Source: Arthrobacter oryzae (GTDB lineage Bacteria; Actinomycetota; Actinomycetes; Actinomycetales; Micrococcaceae). Taken from it: DNA of 64,000 bases. Made by a program: the position numbers and the translations under genes. Within the stretch, counting starts at the first letter, position 1. Each line of letters begins with the position of its first letter. Below, in pieces: positions 9,158-16,376 of the stretch. A model generated the notes under the pieces. That model was not told the DNA's origin and ran no database searches. It saw only the letters and a program-made list of their open reading frames with translations. The DNA is taken from contig NZ_CP132204.1 in NCBI RefSeq assembly GCF_030718995.1, positions 1,240,001-1,304,000 of the forward strand. Direction: 5' to 3'.

Positions 9158-9214
9158 GACTGCGGCAACAAGGACCGCGCGCCATCCATTCCGGCCGCTA
9201 ATTCCGGCAGGGTG

Positions 9215-9811
9215 CTAGGCCTTCGCGGCCAGCACGAACGCCCGGATCTTCGCCAGGTCCTTGACCCCGCGGGAACTTTCGACGCCGGACGAGACGTCCA
9301 CTCCCCACGCCTCGGCTTCCTTCGCGGCCCGGGAGACGTTCAGGGGGTCAAGGCCTCCCGCCAGCAGCCAGTTCCGGCCGGCCAGCCCCTTGGCCTGCAC
9401 CGATGCGTAGTCCCAGGCCTCGCCGGAACCGGGCACGGCGGCGTCAATCAGCAGCAGTTCCTCGCCCCAGCTGCCGAACGCCTCCGGCGCGGCACCCATG
9501 GTGACGGCCCTGATCACCTTCATGCCGGCGTCGTGCGTTGCTTTCACGTCCTCCGGCGTGCGGTTCCCGTGAAGCTGGATCCACTCGAGGCCCGCCTCAC
9601 GGGCGCGCGCGATGGCGTCCGCCACCGGCTCGTGCCGGAACACGCCGACGGCGGGAGTGCCGGCCGGCACGTGGGCAAGAAGCTCACGGGCCTGCTCCGG
9701 CGTGACCTCGCGCGGGCTCCTGGTCAGGACGAATCCGACGGCGTCCGCCCCGGCACCGGCCGCTTCCCGGACCGACTCCGGCGTACTCAGCCCACACACC
9801 TTGACGAACAT
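9215..9811 (-). CDS. trpF: Phosphoribosylanthranilate isomerase
   Basis: Third-step enzyme of tryptophan synthesis: converts N-(5-phosphoribosyl)anthranilate to the carboxyphenylamino-deoxyribulose phosphate. The 198-residue barrel has KVCGL with the catalytic Cys at residue 6, VGFVLTRSPR, WIQLHG, the general-acid region LLIDAAVPGSGEAWDY, LLAGGLDPLNV, and the phosphate-binding GVDVSSGVESSRGVKD. A GGAGGAG ribosome site precedes the ATG. It stands apart from other trp genes, which is notable because some actinobacteria lack trpF and use priA (HisA/TrpF) instead. Confidence 0.93.
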   Translation of the reverse strand: MFVKVCGLSTPESVREAAGAGADAVGFVLTRSPREVTPEQARELLAHVPAGTPAVGVFRHEPVADAIARAREAGLEWIQLHGNRTPEDVKATHDAGMKVIRAVTMGAAPEAFGSWGEELLLIDAAVPGSGEAWDYASVQAKGLAGRNWLLAGGLDPLNVSRAAKEAEAWGVDVSSGVESSRGVKDLAKIRAFVLAAKA

Positions 9812-9889
9812 TCCAGGCTCCTCCTGCAGTATTTCCTCTTCCTGACGTTAGCAAGCCCTCGAAGTCCGCGCCGACGTTACACCGGCCGC

Positions 9890-9895
9890 TAGGCT
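9890..9895 (+). promoter_or_regulatory. TAGGCT -10 box, likely leaderless hutD start
   Basis: TAGGCT ends six bases before the ATG at 9902 and no Shine-Dalgarno sequence is present, so transcription probably begins at the start codon. Confidence 0.45.
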
Positions 9896-9901
9896 GGGCG
9901 G

Positions 9902-10528
9902 ATGGAGATCATCCGCTATGCCGAGCTCACGGCCGAACCGTGGCGCAACAAGGGCGGGGTCACCCGCGAACTGGCCAGCCATCCGAAAGCTGCCTCCTCC
10001 CAGGACGGCGCGTGGGACTGGCGGGTGAGCATCGCCGAGGTGTCCAAAGCCGGGCAGTTCTCAGCGTTTCCCGGCATGGACCGGGTGCTCACCGTGGTGG
10101 AGGGCGAACTGCTGCTGCTGACCGTGGACGGCGCCGAGCACCCGCTGGAGAAGTACCGGCCCTTCCGGTTCTCCGGTGATGCGGACGCAGCCGGCGCGCT
10201 GCCCACGGGCGATATCCGCGACCTGAACGTGATCACGCGAAACGGTGCGTTCAAGGGTTACACGTCCATCATCGAACTCTCGAAGAAGCGCGCGCATCCC
10301 GTCTTCGCGGGCCAGTTCGGCATCCTGCTGCAGGGGCAAGCCACCGTCAGCCCGGGCAACGCCGGCGGGGACTCATCCGGCGACGGCGAAGCAGCCGAAG
10401 CAGCCCCCGCGCCCGGCGAGCCGGAGACGCTGGGCCGCTATGACGCCGTCGTCGGTTCCGATTCCGGCACGCCGGAAATCCTGGGCCGGGGCTTCCTGGC
10501 CGTCGTGTCGATCGACAGGGTCACCTAA
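9902..10528 (+). CDS. hutD: HutD-family protein
   Basis: A 208-residue cupin-like protein of the HutD/Ves family. Typical elements are the start MEIIRYAELTAEPWRNKGGV, a WRVSIAEV segment, FSAFPGMDRVLTVVEG, and RDLNVITRNG. HutD genes usually lie in histidine-utilisation operons, where the protein is suggested to modulate the pathway; none of those genes are here. An Ala/Glu/Gly-rich insert (about residues 150-175) looks like a flexible linker. Its end overlaps the converging gene by eight bases. Confidence 0.82.
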   Translation: MEIIRYAELTAEPWRNKGGVTRELASHPKAASSQDGAWDWRVSIAEVSKAGQFSAFPGMDRVLTVVEGELLLLTVDGAEHPLEKYRPFRFSGDADAAGALPTGDIRDLNVITRNGAFKGYTSIIELSKKRAHPVFAGQFGILLQGQATVSPGNAGGDSSGDGEAAEAAPAPGEPETLGRYDAVVGSDSGTPEILGRGFLAVVSIDRVT

Positions 10529-12491
10529 GGACCCCACTGGCGGCGGATGCCTGCAGGAGCTCCTCCTGTGCCGGCCCCGCCGGGGTGAGAGCCGCAGCGA
10601 TCACCACCGAGCTCGCGGAAGCCCACGCCTGTGGACGGCAGCTCGCCGGGAACGGAACGGGGGTGCGCATCGTGTCCGCACCATGCCCGCCGAAAAGCTC
10701 CGGCAGCCGCCAGTCGTTGGCCTCGGCCACATTCAGCAGCCCGGCCGCGAGCTGCGCCGCTTCCTCCGGGAAGCCGTCCGCCAGCATTCCGCTAATGATC
10801 AGGGCCGTGTCATGGCTCCAGACGGCGCCGGCGTGGTAGCGGGTGGGCCAGTAGCCGCCGTTGGTGGTGGACAGGGTCCGGATGCCGTAGCCGGAGAACA
10901 TGGTGGGATCCATGACGCGATTGACGACGATCCGCTGCTCGTCCTCGTTGAGGATTCCGGTGCCGAGCAGGTGCCCCATGTTGGAGGTCACACCGTCCAC
11001 CGGGCGCTTGTCGGCATCCAAGGCAAGCGCCGGATACGGCCCGAGCTCGTCCTCGCACCAGAACTGCGCGCGGAAGCGTTCGGCCATGCCTGCCGCGTAG
11101 TCGCGCCACTCCTGGGCACCCGGACGTCCGAAGGCATCCAGGATCTCCGCGCCCACCACCGCTGCTTCGTAGGCGTAGGCCTGGACTTCGGCGAGCGCAA
11201 TGGGTCCCTTCGCCAGTGAGCCGTCATGCCAGCGGATGGCGTCGCCGGAGTCTTTCCAGCCCTGGTTCACCAGGCCTTGGCCCGAGGCATCGAGGTACTC
11301 CAGGAAGCCGTCCCCGTCCAGGTCGCCGTGGTCCCTGAGCCATTCGAGGGCGTCCTGGAGGTTGGGCAGCAGTTCCTCAACTTCCGCGTCCGGCATCCCG
11401 GCCTTCCAGGCATCGTGCAGAAGGCAGATCCACAGCGGGGTGGCGTCAATGGTCCCGTAGTACACCGGCGGCAGGCGCAGCGCGTGGCCGCTCTCGGCCA
11501 TGGTCAGGACGGTCCGGCGGACCTCGTGCAGGATCTTGCCGGGCTGGACGGCGGTGGTGTGGTCCGTCTCGGTGCCCTGCCGGCCGGCCAGCGCGCGGAG
11601 CGTTCCGCCCGCGATGGCCGTGTTGATGGGCAGCAGCATGCGGGCCGCAATGATCGAATCGCGGCCGAACATGGTGAAGAACCACGGGGCGCCGGCGGCA
11701 AGAAACGTGTCGTGCGGATGCGAGTAGTGGGCAAGGCGGAGGCTGTTGAGGTCGCTGACGGACCTCTCCAGGAGCCTGCTGAGCCGGGGATCGTTCGACG
11801 CCGGGACGGCGATGGGCTCACCGTCCGCCGCGAGCATCGGCGAGTCCGCATCGGTCAAATCCACGGACCAGGCCAGGTGCACGGGCTCCCCCGGAAACAC
11901 CTCCACGGCCCATTCGACGGCCACCGTGCTGCCGTTGAAGCTGACGGTCGCGTTGTCCGCCGTCAGCGCCAGGGCGGTGTCCTTGTCCCGCCAGGACCAG
12001 GCGGGCCCCTGCGGCTCGACCGGGGCCGCGCCGCGCACGCCCTGCTTGACGTCTTCCATGGTGGTGTTGTCCGCCCGAAGGGTCATCCGGACCGTCAGCG
12101 TGACCGGCTCCCGCATGGCTGACTCGAGGCGCAGGTCCTCAGCCACCCTGCCGGTGCACCCGGTGAGGAACTCGGTGTCCTGTCCGGGGCGGATGCGGCC
12201 CGAGTGGGCCGAGCGCGTGCGCACCAGGGAGAGCAGGGGGTCCGCCACTTCGGCGTCCGCACGGACGAAGTAGATGTAGTCGGTTTCCTTGGAGGAACGC
12301 AGCTGGGTGGACACCCATTCAGGCTCCCGCCCGTCCACGGTGAGGACGGCAGTGTCGAGCACGCGGTCGTCGCCGCAGTAAATCCCCTGCGCGCCGGTGT
12401 GGCGGATCTGCCCGTGCGCGTCGGACCACGCCTGGATGGGAGCGCTGAAAACGCCGGAAAGATTGTGCAGGTATGGCTGTTCAGAGGCCAC
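10521..12491 (-). CDS. Glycogen-debranching-type amylo-alpha-1,6-glucosidase
   Basis: A 656-residue cytoplasmic protein with an N-terminal glycogen-debranching domain (about 1-250) and a C-terminal alpha/alpha-toroid catalytic domain of the GH63/GH133 type. Recognisable segments are WFFTMFGRDSIIAAR, YYGTIDATPLWICLLHDAW, GLVNQGWKDSGDAI, and TLSTTNGGYWPTRYHAGAVW. It should remove branch or other alpha-linked glucose residues from an oligosaccharide. The GTG start at 12491 follows AGGAG; the longer frame to 12608 runs through the operator region. It is divergent from a LacI regulator with a shared palindrome, which very probably controls it. Confidence 0.85.
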   Translation of the reverse strand: MASEQPYLHNLSGVFSAPIQAWSDAHGQIRHTGAQGIYCGDDRVLDTAVLTVDGREPEWVSTQLRSSKETDYIYFVRADAEVADPLLSLVRTRSAHSGRIRPGQDTEFLTGCTGRVAEDLRLESAMREPVTLTVRMTLRADNTTMEDVKQGVRGAAPVEPQGPAWSWRDKDTALALTADNATVSFNGSTVAVEWAVEVFPGEPVHLAWSVDLTDADSPMLAADGEPIAVPASNDPRLSRLLERSVSDLNSLRLAHYSHPHDTFLAAGAPWFFTMFGRDSIIAARMLLPINTAIAGGTLRALAGRQGTETDHTTAVQPGKILHEVRRTVLTMAESGHALRLPPVYYGTIDATPLWICLLHDAWKAGMPDAEVEELLPNLQDALEWLRDHGDLDGDGFLEYLDASGQGLVNQGWKDSGDAIRWHDGSLAKGPIALAEVQAYAYEAAVVGAEILDAFGRPGAQEWRDYAAGMAERFRAQFWCEDELGPYPALALDADKRPVDGVTSNMGHLLGTGILNEDEQRIVVNRVMDPTMFSGYGIRTLSTTNGGYWPTRYHAGAVWSHDTALIISGMLADGFPEEAAQLAAGLLNVAEANDWRLPELFGGHGADTMRTPVPFPASCRPQAWASASSVVIAAALTPAGPAQEELLQASAASGVLR

Positions 12492-12570
12492 GGTGAAACA
12501 ACTCCTGTGCTGCTGGCTTTGGGTGCGGAGGCTGGCGTCCGCTTTACCGGGCGAGAACCTTGGCGCACAG

Positions 12571-12586
12571 ATTTGATCGATCAAAT
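12571..12586. promoter_or_regulatory. LacI-type operator, perfect 16-bp palindrome
   Basis: ATTTGATCGATCAAAT is a perfect inverted repeat centred on CG, the layout of LacI/GalR-family operators. It sits between the debranching gene (start 12491) and the divergent LacI gene (start 12750). Its TTGATC (12573-12578) is also a plausible -35 box, 17 bases ahead of TAAATC (12596-12601), so binding would repress the regulator gene itself. Confidence 0.7.
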
Positions 12587-12749
12587 TTGCGCGGTTAAAT
12601 CGTCTCACACGTTACGGTAGGAAGGAAAAGTCCGGCTTGGCCCTGCCGTCCGGACCGCCAGCGGCTGGTTGCGCACCCGCCCTGCACCCCTGCCCGCTGC
12701 CCACCCTGACCCTGCCCACCCTGCCGACCCGCACGCCAAGGAGCCCCGT

Positions 12750-13877
12750 TTGTCCCGGCCCACCCTCGCCAGCCTGGCCAGCGACCTTGGCGTATCACGG
12801 CAGACCATTTCCAACGTGCTGAACGCTCCGCACAAGGTCAGGCCCGCCACCCGCGAGCGCGTCCAGGCCGCCATCACGGCTGCCGGCTACCGGCCCAGTG
12901 CCGCCGCCCGCCAATTGCGCACGCAACGGTCCATGAACCTGGGCATGCGGCTGCTCCCCGCCACGGACGGCATCAACGGCGCCGTCCTTGACCGCTTCCT
13001 GCACGCGCTGACGGAAGCCGCCCAGGCGGCCGGATACCGCCTCACGCTCTTCTGCGCCGACTCGGACGACGACGAAATCCTCCACTACGGACAGCTTCTC
13101 GACGTCGCGGGGCTGGACGGTTTCATCCTGACTTCCAGCACTCCCGACGACCCGCGGACCCGCTGGCTGACGGAGCGCGGCACGCCCTTCGCAGTTTTCG
13201 GCCGGCCCTGGGGTGCGGCCGGGCACCCGGCTGTGGCAGCGCATCCCTGGGTGGACGTGGACGGGGCGGCCGGAACGGAAGCGGCGGCAAGGATGCTGCT
13301 GGCACAAGGCCACTCGAGGATCGGCTTCGTGGGCTGGTACACGGGCGATCCGGTAGGCGCGGACCGCCGCCGCGGCTGGGAGCGCGCCATGGGCTCGTCG
13401 GGATATGGCGCCGACACGGGTTTCCTCTGCGTGGAAGTGGAGGACACCGTTGCCGGCGGAGCGGCCGGCGCGGCCCTGCTCGTTTCACGGGGAGCCACGG
13501 CCGTGGTCTGTTCCAGCGACTCGCTTGCCCTGGGGGCCCTGGGGGAAATCCGCGAATCACAGTTCGGCCCTGTCCTGCCCGGCCAGCCGGAGCGGCCGGT
13601 GGCGGTGGTGGGCTTCGACAACACGCCGGTGGCTGCCGCGCTGGGACTTTCCAGCGTGGCCCAGCCGGTGGAGGACGCAGCGCGGCACATCGTCCGGGTG
13701 CTCGCGCACGTCCTGGCAGGTTACCCGGGCGAGTCCCCTCCCGGGGCCGCGGCGGCCGGGACCGCAGCCGCGCCCGAAAAGCAGCTCCTCCTGGAACCTC
13801 AGGTGGTGGAACGGATTCCGCTGCCCCTGGCGGCACGGCCCCGCGGGGCTTCAGCCAAGATACATCCTGGCCAGTAG
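12750..13877 (+). CDS. LacI/GalR-family transcriptional regulator
   Basis: A 375-residue repressor. The N-terminal helix-turn-helix reads TLASLASDLGVSRQTISNVL (residues 5-24), with a hinge helix ending at SAAARQL. The rest is a periplasmic-binding-protein-like sensor domain that should bind a sugar. I chose the TTG at 12750 because AAGGAG lies six bases upstream and family similarity begins there; an ATG at 12669 would add a Pro-rich tail not seen in the family. The divergent debranching gene and the palindrome at 12571 mark the likely target and site. Confidence 0.85.
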   Translation: MSRPTLASLASDLGVSRQTISNVLNAPHKVRPATRERVQAAITAAGYRPSAAARQLRTQRSMNLGMRLLPATDGINGAVLDRFLHALTEAAQAAGYRLTLFCADSDDDEILHYGQLLDVAGLDGFILTSSTPDDPRTRWLTERGTPFAVFGRPWGAAGHPAVAAHPWVDVDGAAGTEAAARMLLAQGHSRIGFVGWYTGDPVGADRRRGWERAMGSSGYGADTGFLCVEVEDTVAGGAAGAALLVSRGATAVVCSSDSLALGALGEIRESQFGPVLPGQPERPVAVVGFDNTPVAAALGLSSVAQPVEDAARHIVRVLAHVLAGYPGESPPGAAAAGTAAAPEKQLLLEPQVVERIPLPLAARPRGASAKIHPGQ

Positions 13878-14309
13878 CTCCTTCGCGGGGCCCTTCATCG
13901 TTGACGGGTGCAGTTCATCATGGGGTATATCGCCTGTGGTCCCGGCCCAGACGGCGCTCCAGAAGGCGTCCTCTCCCTCCGCATTCACCGGGGGACGGAT
14001 GAACCAGTCATAGCCCCTCGGCCTGGGCGGGAGTCCGGCATCGGCAAGGTAGGTATCGATGTCGTCGTCAATCGACGCCAGGTCGGCCTCCGTCAACAGG
14101 AACGGGGCACGTCGTTCACTTCCGTCCGGGGAACGATAGACGGCGGTGCCATGGCGATTGTGTCCAGCAGCAGGGACCCGGACAAAGTTGCCGCGGCCTG
14201 CCGCCCACACGACAAGCGCGCCCCACCCGTTCTCGGTGGCAAGGATCCAGCCGGCGGGTGCTGTGGCAACTTCCGGCGATGCCCAAGGGTCCAGGTTCAT
14301 ACCGGACAT
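13851..14309 (-). CDS. Hypothetical protein
   Basis: A soluble, acidic protein of up to 152 residues that I do not recognise. Visible features are a Trp-rich N-terminal half (GWILATENGWGALVVWAAG), a RAPFLLTEADLASIDDDID segment, and a YDWFIRPP motif. Either the ATG at 14309 or the one at 14300 could start it. AAGAAT, seven bases before the second ATG, resembles a leaderless -10. Its 3' end overlaps the LacI gene by 27 bases on the opposite strand. Codon use is like its neighbours, so it is probably real. Confidence 0.6.
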   Translation of the reverse strand: MSGMNLDPWASPEVATAPAGWILATENGWGALVVWAAGRGNFVRVPAAGHNRHGTAVYRSPDGSERRAPFLLTEADLASIDDDIDTYLADAGLPPRPRGYDWFIRPPVNAEGEDAFWSAVWAGTTGDIPHDELHPSTMKGPAKELLARMYLG

Positions 14310-14434
14310 TCTTCATCGCCGGCGGAAATCCGTAAACCGACGCGGGAAACCGCACCGGTGACCTTAGCCACCAACGGTGGCCTCCCGCCGTCGTGCGTTG
14401 CTACGCTTGGAATCAAGGTTCCCCTCTGGAACCT

Positions 14435-14475
14435 CCGGACGACGGTTCAGTACCCGGCACGCGACAAGACTGGCC
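14435..14475 (+). ncRNA. Guanidine-III (ykkC-III) riboswitch
   Basis: The 41 bases match the guanidine-III aptamer core. There are two CCGG tracts that pair with each other (14435-14438 and 14454-14457), the conserved ACGA after the first, GTACCCGG, and GACAAGAC. GTTCAGT (14445-14451) can pair with ACTGGCC (14469-14475), giving six of seven pairs of the family pseudoknot. The motif ends directly before the ribosome site AAAGGA (14476-14481) of the SMR exporter, so it would control translation start. The class is known to raise expression when guanidine binds. Confidence 0.85.
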
Positions 14476-14487
14476 AAAGGATCTGTC

Positions 14488-14811
14488 ATGTCGTGGTTAA
14501 TCCTCATTCTTTCCGGAGCGCTCGAGGCCGTCTGGGCCGCCGCGCTGCACCGGACATCCCAGGCCAAGGGCCGCCGTCGCATCATGCCGGCGGCGCTCTT
14601 CCTGGTTTCCGTCATCGCCAGTACCGGCGGCCTCGCCGTCGCGATGCAATCCATCCCCACGGGCACCGCCTACGCGGTGTGGGTGGGTGTGGGCGTGGTC
14701 CTGACCTCCGCCTACGCGATGGTCACCAAGGTGGAACGCGCGACGGCGGCGCGGCTGCTGCTGCTCGCCGGCATCGCCGCGTGCGTGGTGGGCTTGAAGG
14801 TGGTGGCGTGA
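14488..14811 (+). CDS. SMR-family transporter, probable guanidinium exporter subunit
   Basis: A 107-residue four-helix small multidrug resistance protein. The essential membrane Glu is in SGALEAVWAAAL (about residue 13). The GTAYAVWVGVG segment after IPTGT is typical of the Gdx/SugE subtype. The adjacent partner and the guanidine-III motif upstream argue for guanidinium export by a heterodimer rather than general drug efflux. AAAGGA at seven bases supports the ATG. Proton-coupled antiport at the plasma membrane is family knowledge; the substrate is inferred from the riboswitch. Confidence 0.88.
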   Translation: MSWLILILSGALEAVWAAALHRTSQAKGRRRIMPAALFLVSVIASTGGLAVAMQSIPTGTAYAVWVGVGVVLTSAYAMVTKVERATAARLLLLAGIAACVVGLKVVA

Positions 14812-15152
14812 TGTTGGGGAAATCCGCCGCAGCCTGGCTGATCCTGCTTGCGTCCGCCGTCCTCGAGGCCGTCTGGGCCACCGCCCTGGGACTGTCCGAC
14901 GGCTTCTCCGAGGCGCTGCCCACCGCCGTCTTTGCCGTCACGGCCACGCTGAGCATGGTGGGACTGGGGATCGCCGTGAAGACCATTCCCCTGGGGACCG
15001 CCTACGCCGTGTGGGTGGGCATCGGCGCCGCCCTGACTGTGGGCTGGGCCATGGCCACCGGGGTGGAACCCGCCAGTCCGCTGAAGCTGCTGTTCATCGC
15101 CGGGATCGTGGGCTGTGCGGCGGGACTGAAGCTGCTGCCGCAGGACCGGTAG
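14811..15152 (+). CDS. SMR-family transporter, second guanidinium exporter subunit
   Basis: A 113-residue partner of the preceding gene. It also has four helices, the Glu in SAVLEAVWATAL and the IPLGTAYAVWVGIGA motif. The start TGATG overlaps the preceding stop by one base, so the pair is translationally coupled and probably works as a heterodimer with opposite membrane topologies, as paired SMR proteins do. A GTG three bases earlier is an alternative start. The last 59 bases overlap the opposing LacI gene. Confidence 0.87.
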   Translation: MLGKSAAAWLILLASAVLEAVWATALGLSDGFSEALPTAVFAVTATLSMVGLGIAVKTIPLGTAYAVWVGIGAALTVGWAMATGVEPASPLKLLFIAGIVGCAAGLKLLPQDR

Positions 15153-16179
15153 AGCCGCGCACCACAAGATCGGACGCCAGGACCACCGGCGAGCGGCTGG
15201 AATGTTCGCCGGCAATTTCGGCAGCCAGGGCATGGACTGCCGCATGCGCGATGGCGGCGACCGGTTGCCGCAGCGTAGTGAGCGGCGGATTGGTGAGGGC
15301 CATCAGCGGTGAGTCATCGAAGCCGACGATGGACACGTCCTCGGGCACGCGCAATCCCCTGGTCTGGGCCGCCCGGATGGCACCGAGGGCCATGACGTCG
15401 GAGGCGCACACAATGGCCGTGTGGCCGGAGTCGAGGAGTTCGTTGGCCGCGCTCTGCCCGCCTTCCACCGTGAACATGCTGGTGGCGGTATGCGGTTCCG
15501 GATCCTCGGCGCCAAGGTACTCGGCCAGTGCCGAGCGGAACCCGGCCAGTTTCTGCCGGCTGGGAATGAAGCGGTGCGGGCCGATCGCCAGTCCGACCTT
15601 CCGGTGGCCCAGGCTGGCAAGGTGCTGCACTGCCGTGCTGACTGCCGCCGCATCGTCGTTGGATACGGAAGCGGCCGCCAGCTCCGGGCGGGCGCCGTTG
15701 ACCAGGACGAACGGGATGCCGCGGCCGAGCAGCCGGTGGTAGCGCTCCAGGCTTGCCTGACCGTCCGCGTGTGAACTGCAGATGAAAATAATGCCGGAGG
15801 CCTCCTGGGCCACAAGCATCTCGATGTACTCGTCCTCGGAGCGGCCACCACCCGGCAGGGCACAGAGGATCGGGATGAAATCCTCCTGCGACAGCAGCGA
15901 AACCATGCTCTGCGCGATGGCCGGAAAAATCGGATTGGTCAGGTCCGGGACGATGATGCCCACCTGGCCGCGGACGGTGCTGCGTGCACGGTCCGGCCGC
16001 TCGTAGCCAAGGTCGTCCATCGCGGCGAGGACCGCCTGCCGCACCTCCCGCGAAACGCCTTTCCGTCCGTTGACCACGCGGGACACGGTGGCGATGCTGA
16101 CGCCGACCTTCCGGGCGAGGTCCTCCAGCTTCGGCCTGTCCGGGGCGGCGTGATCTGCCCGGCCCGCTGTCGTGCTCAT
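15094..16179 (-). CDS. LacI/GalR-family transcriptional regulator
   Basis: A 361-residue repressor. The helix-turn-helix is KLEDLARKVGVSIATVSRVV (17-36), followed by the hinge and the GIIVPDLTNPIFPAIAQ start of the sugar-binding domain. The C-terminal half has SIVGFDDSPLMALTNPPLTT. It is divergent from the secreted pullulanase gene, so a role in controlling starch or pullulan use is likely; the effector could be a maltooligosaccharide. The converging 3' end overlaps the SMR gene by 59 bases. Confidence 0.85.
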   Translation of the reverse strand: MSTTAGRADHAAPDRPKLEDLARKVGVSIATVSRVVNGRKGVSREVRQAVLAAMDDLGYERPDRARSTVRGQVGIIVPDLTNPIFPAIAQSMVSLLSQEDFIPILCALPGGGRSEDEYIEMLVAQEASGIIFICSSHADGQASLERYHRLLGRGIPFVLVNGARPELAAASVSNDDAAAVSTAVQHLASLGHRKVGLAIGPHRFIPSRQKLAGFRSALAEYLGAEDPEPHTATSMFTVEGGQSAANELLDSGHTAIVCASDVMALGAIRAAQTRGLRVPEDVSIVGFDDSPLMALTNPPLTTLRQPVAAIAHAAVHALAAEIAGEHSSRSPVVLASDLVVRGSTGPAAAASVPPHSPRSRR

Positions 16180-16287
16180 AGCGCTCCTTCACCGGAACGG
16201 CCGTCCGGAAGTCATGGTGTGTTTCCAGTGTACGTAAATTGCACGACGTCTTACGTGAAAACAGAACGCAAAATTTTCAGCAAACTG

Positions 16288-16317
16288 TTGACGTGCGTCA
16301 TAACGGGTCCCTAGGCT
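16288..16317 (+). promoter_or_regulatory. Pullulanase promoter with overlapping operator-like repeat
   Basis: TTGACG (16288-16293) and TAGGCT (16312-16317) are 18 bases apart, 60 bases before the pullulanase ATG. The -35 is overlapped by TGACGTGCGTCA (16289-16300), five-base arms around TG. A second inverted pair, ACGTAA (16232-16237) and TTACGT (16251-16256), lies upstream. Either could be the site of the divergent LacI regulator. Confidence 0.5.
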
Positions 16318-16376
16318 CGTCACTATCCCCGCTCACCGCTGATGCCGTTCTGGGGCATTGCCAAGGAAGGTCTCCC

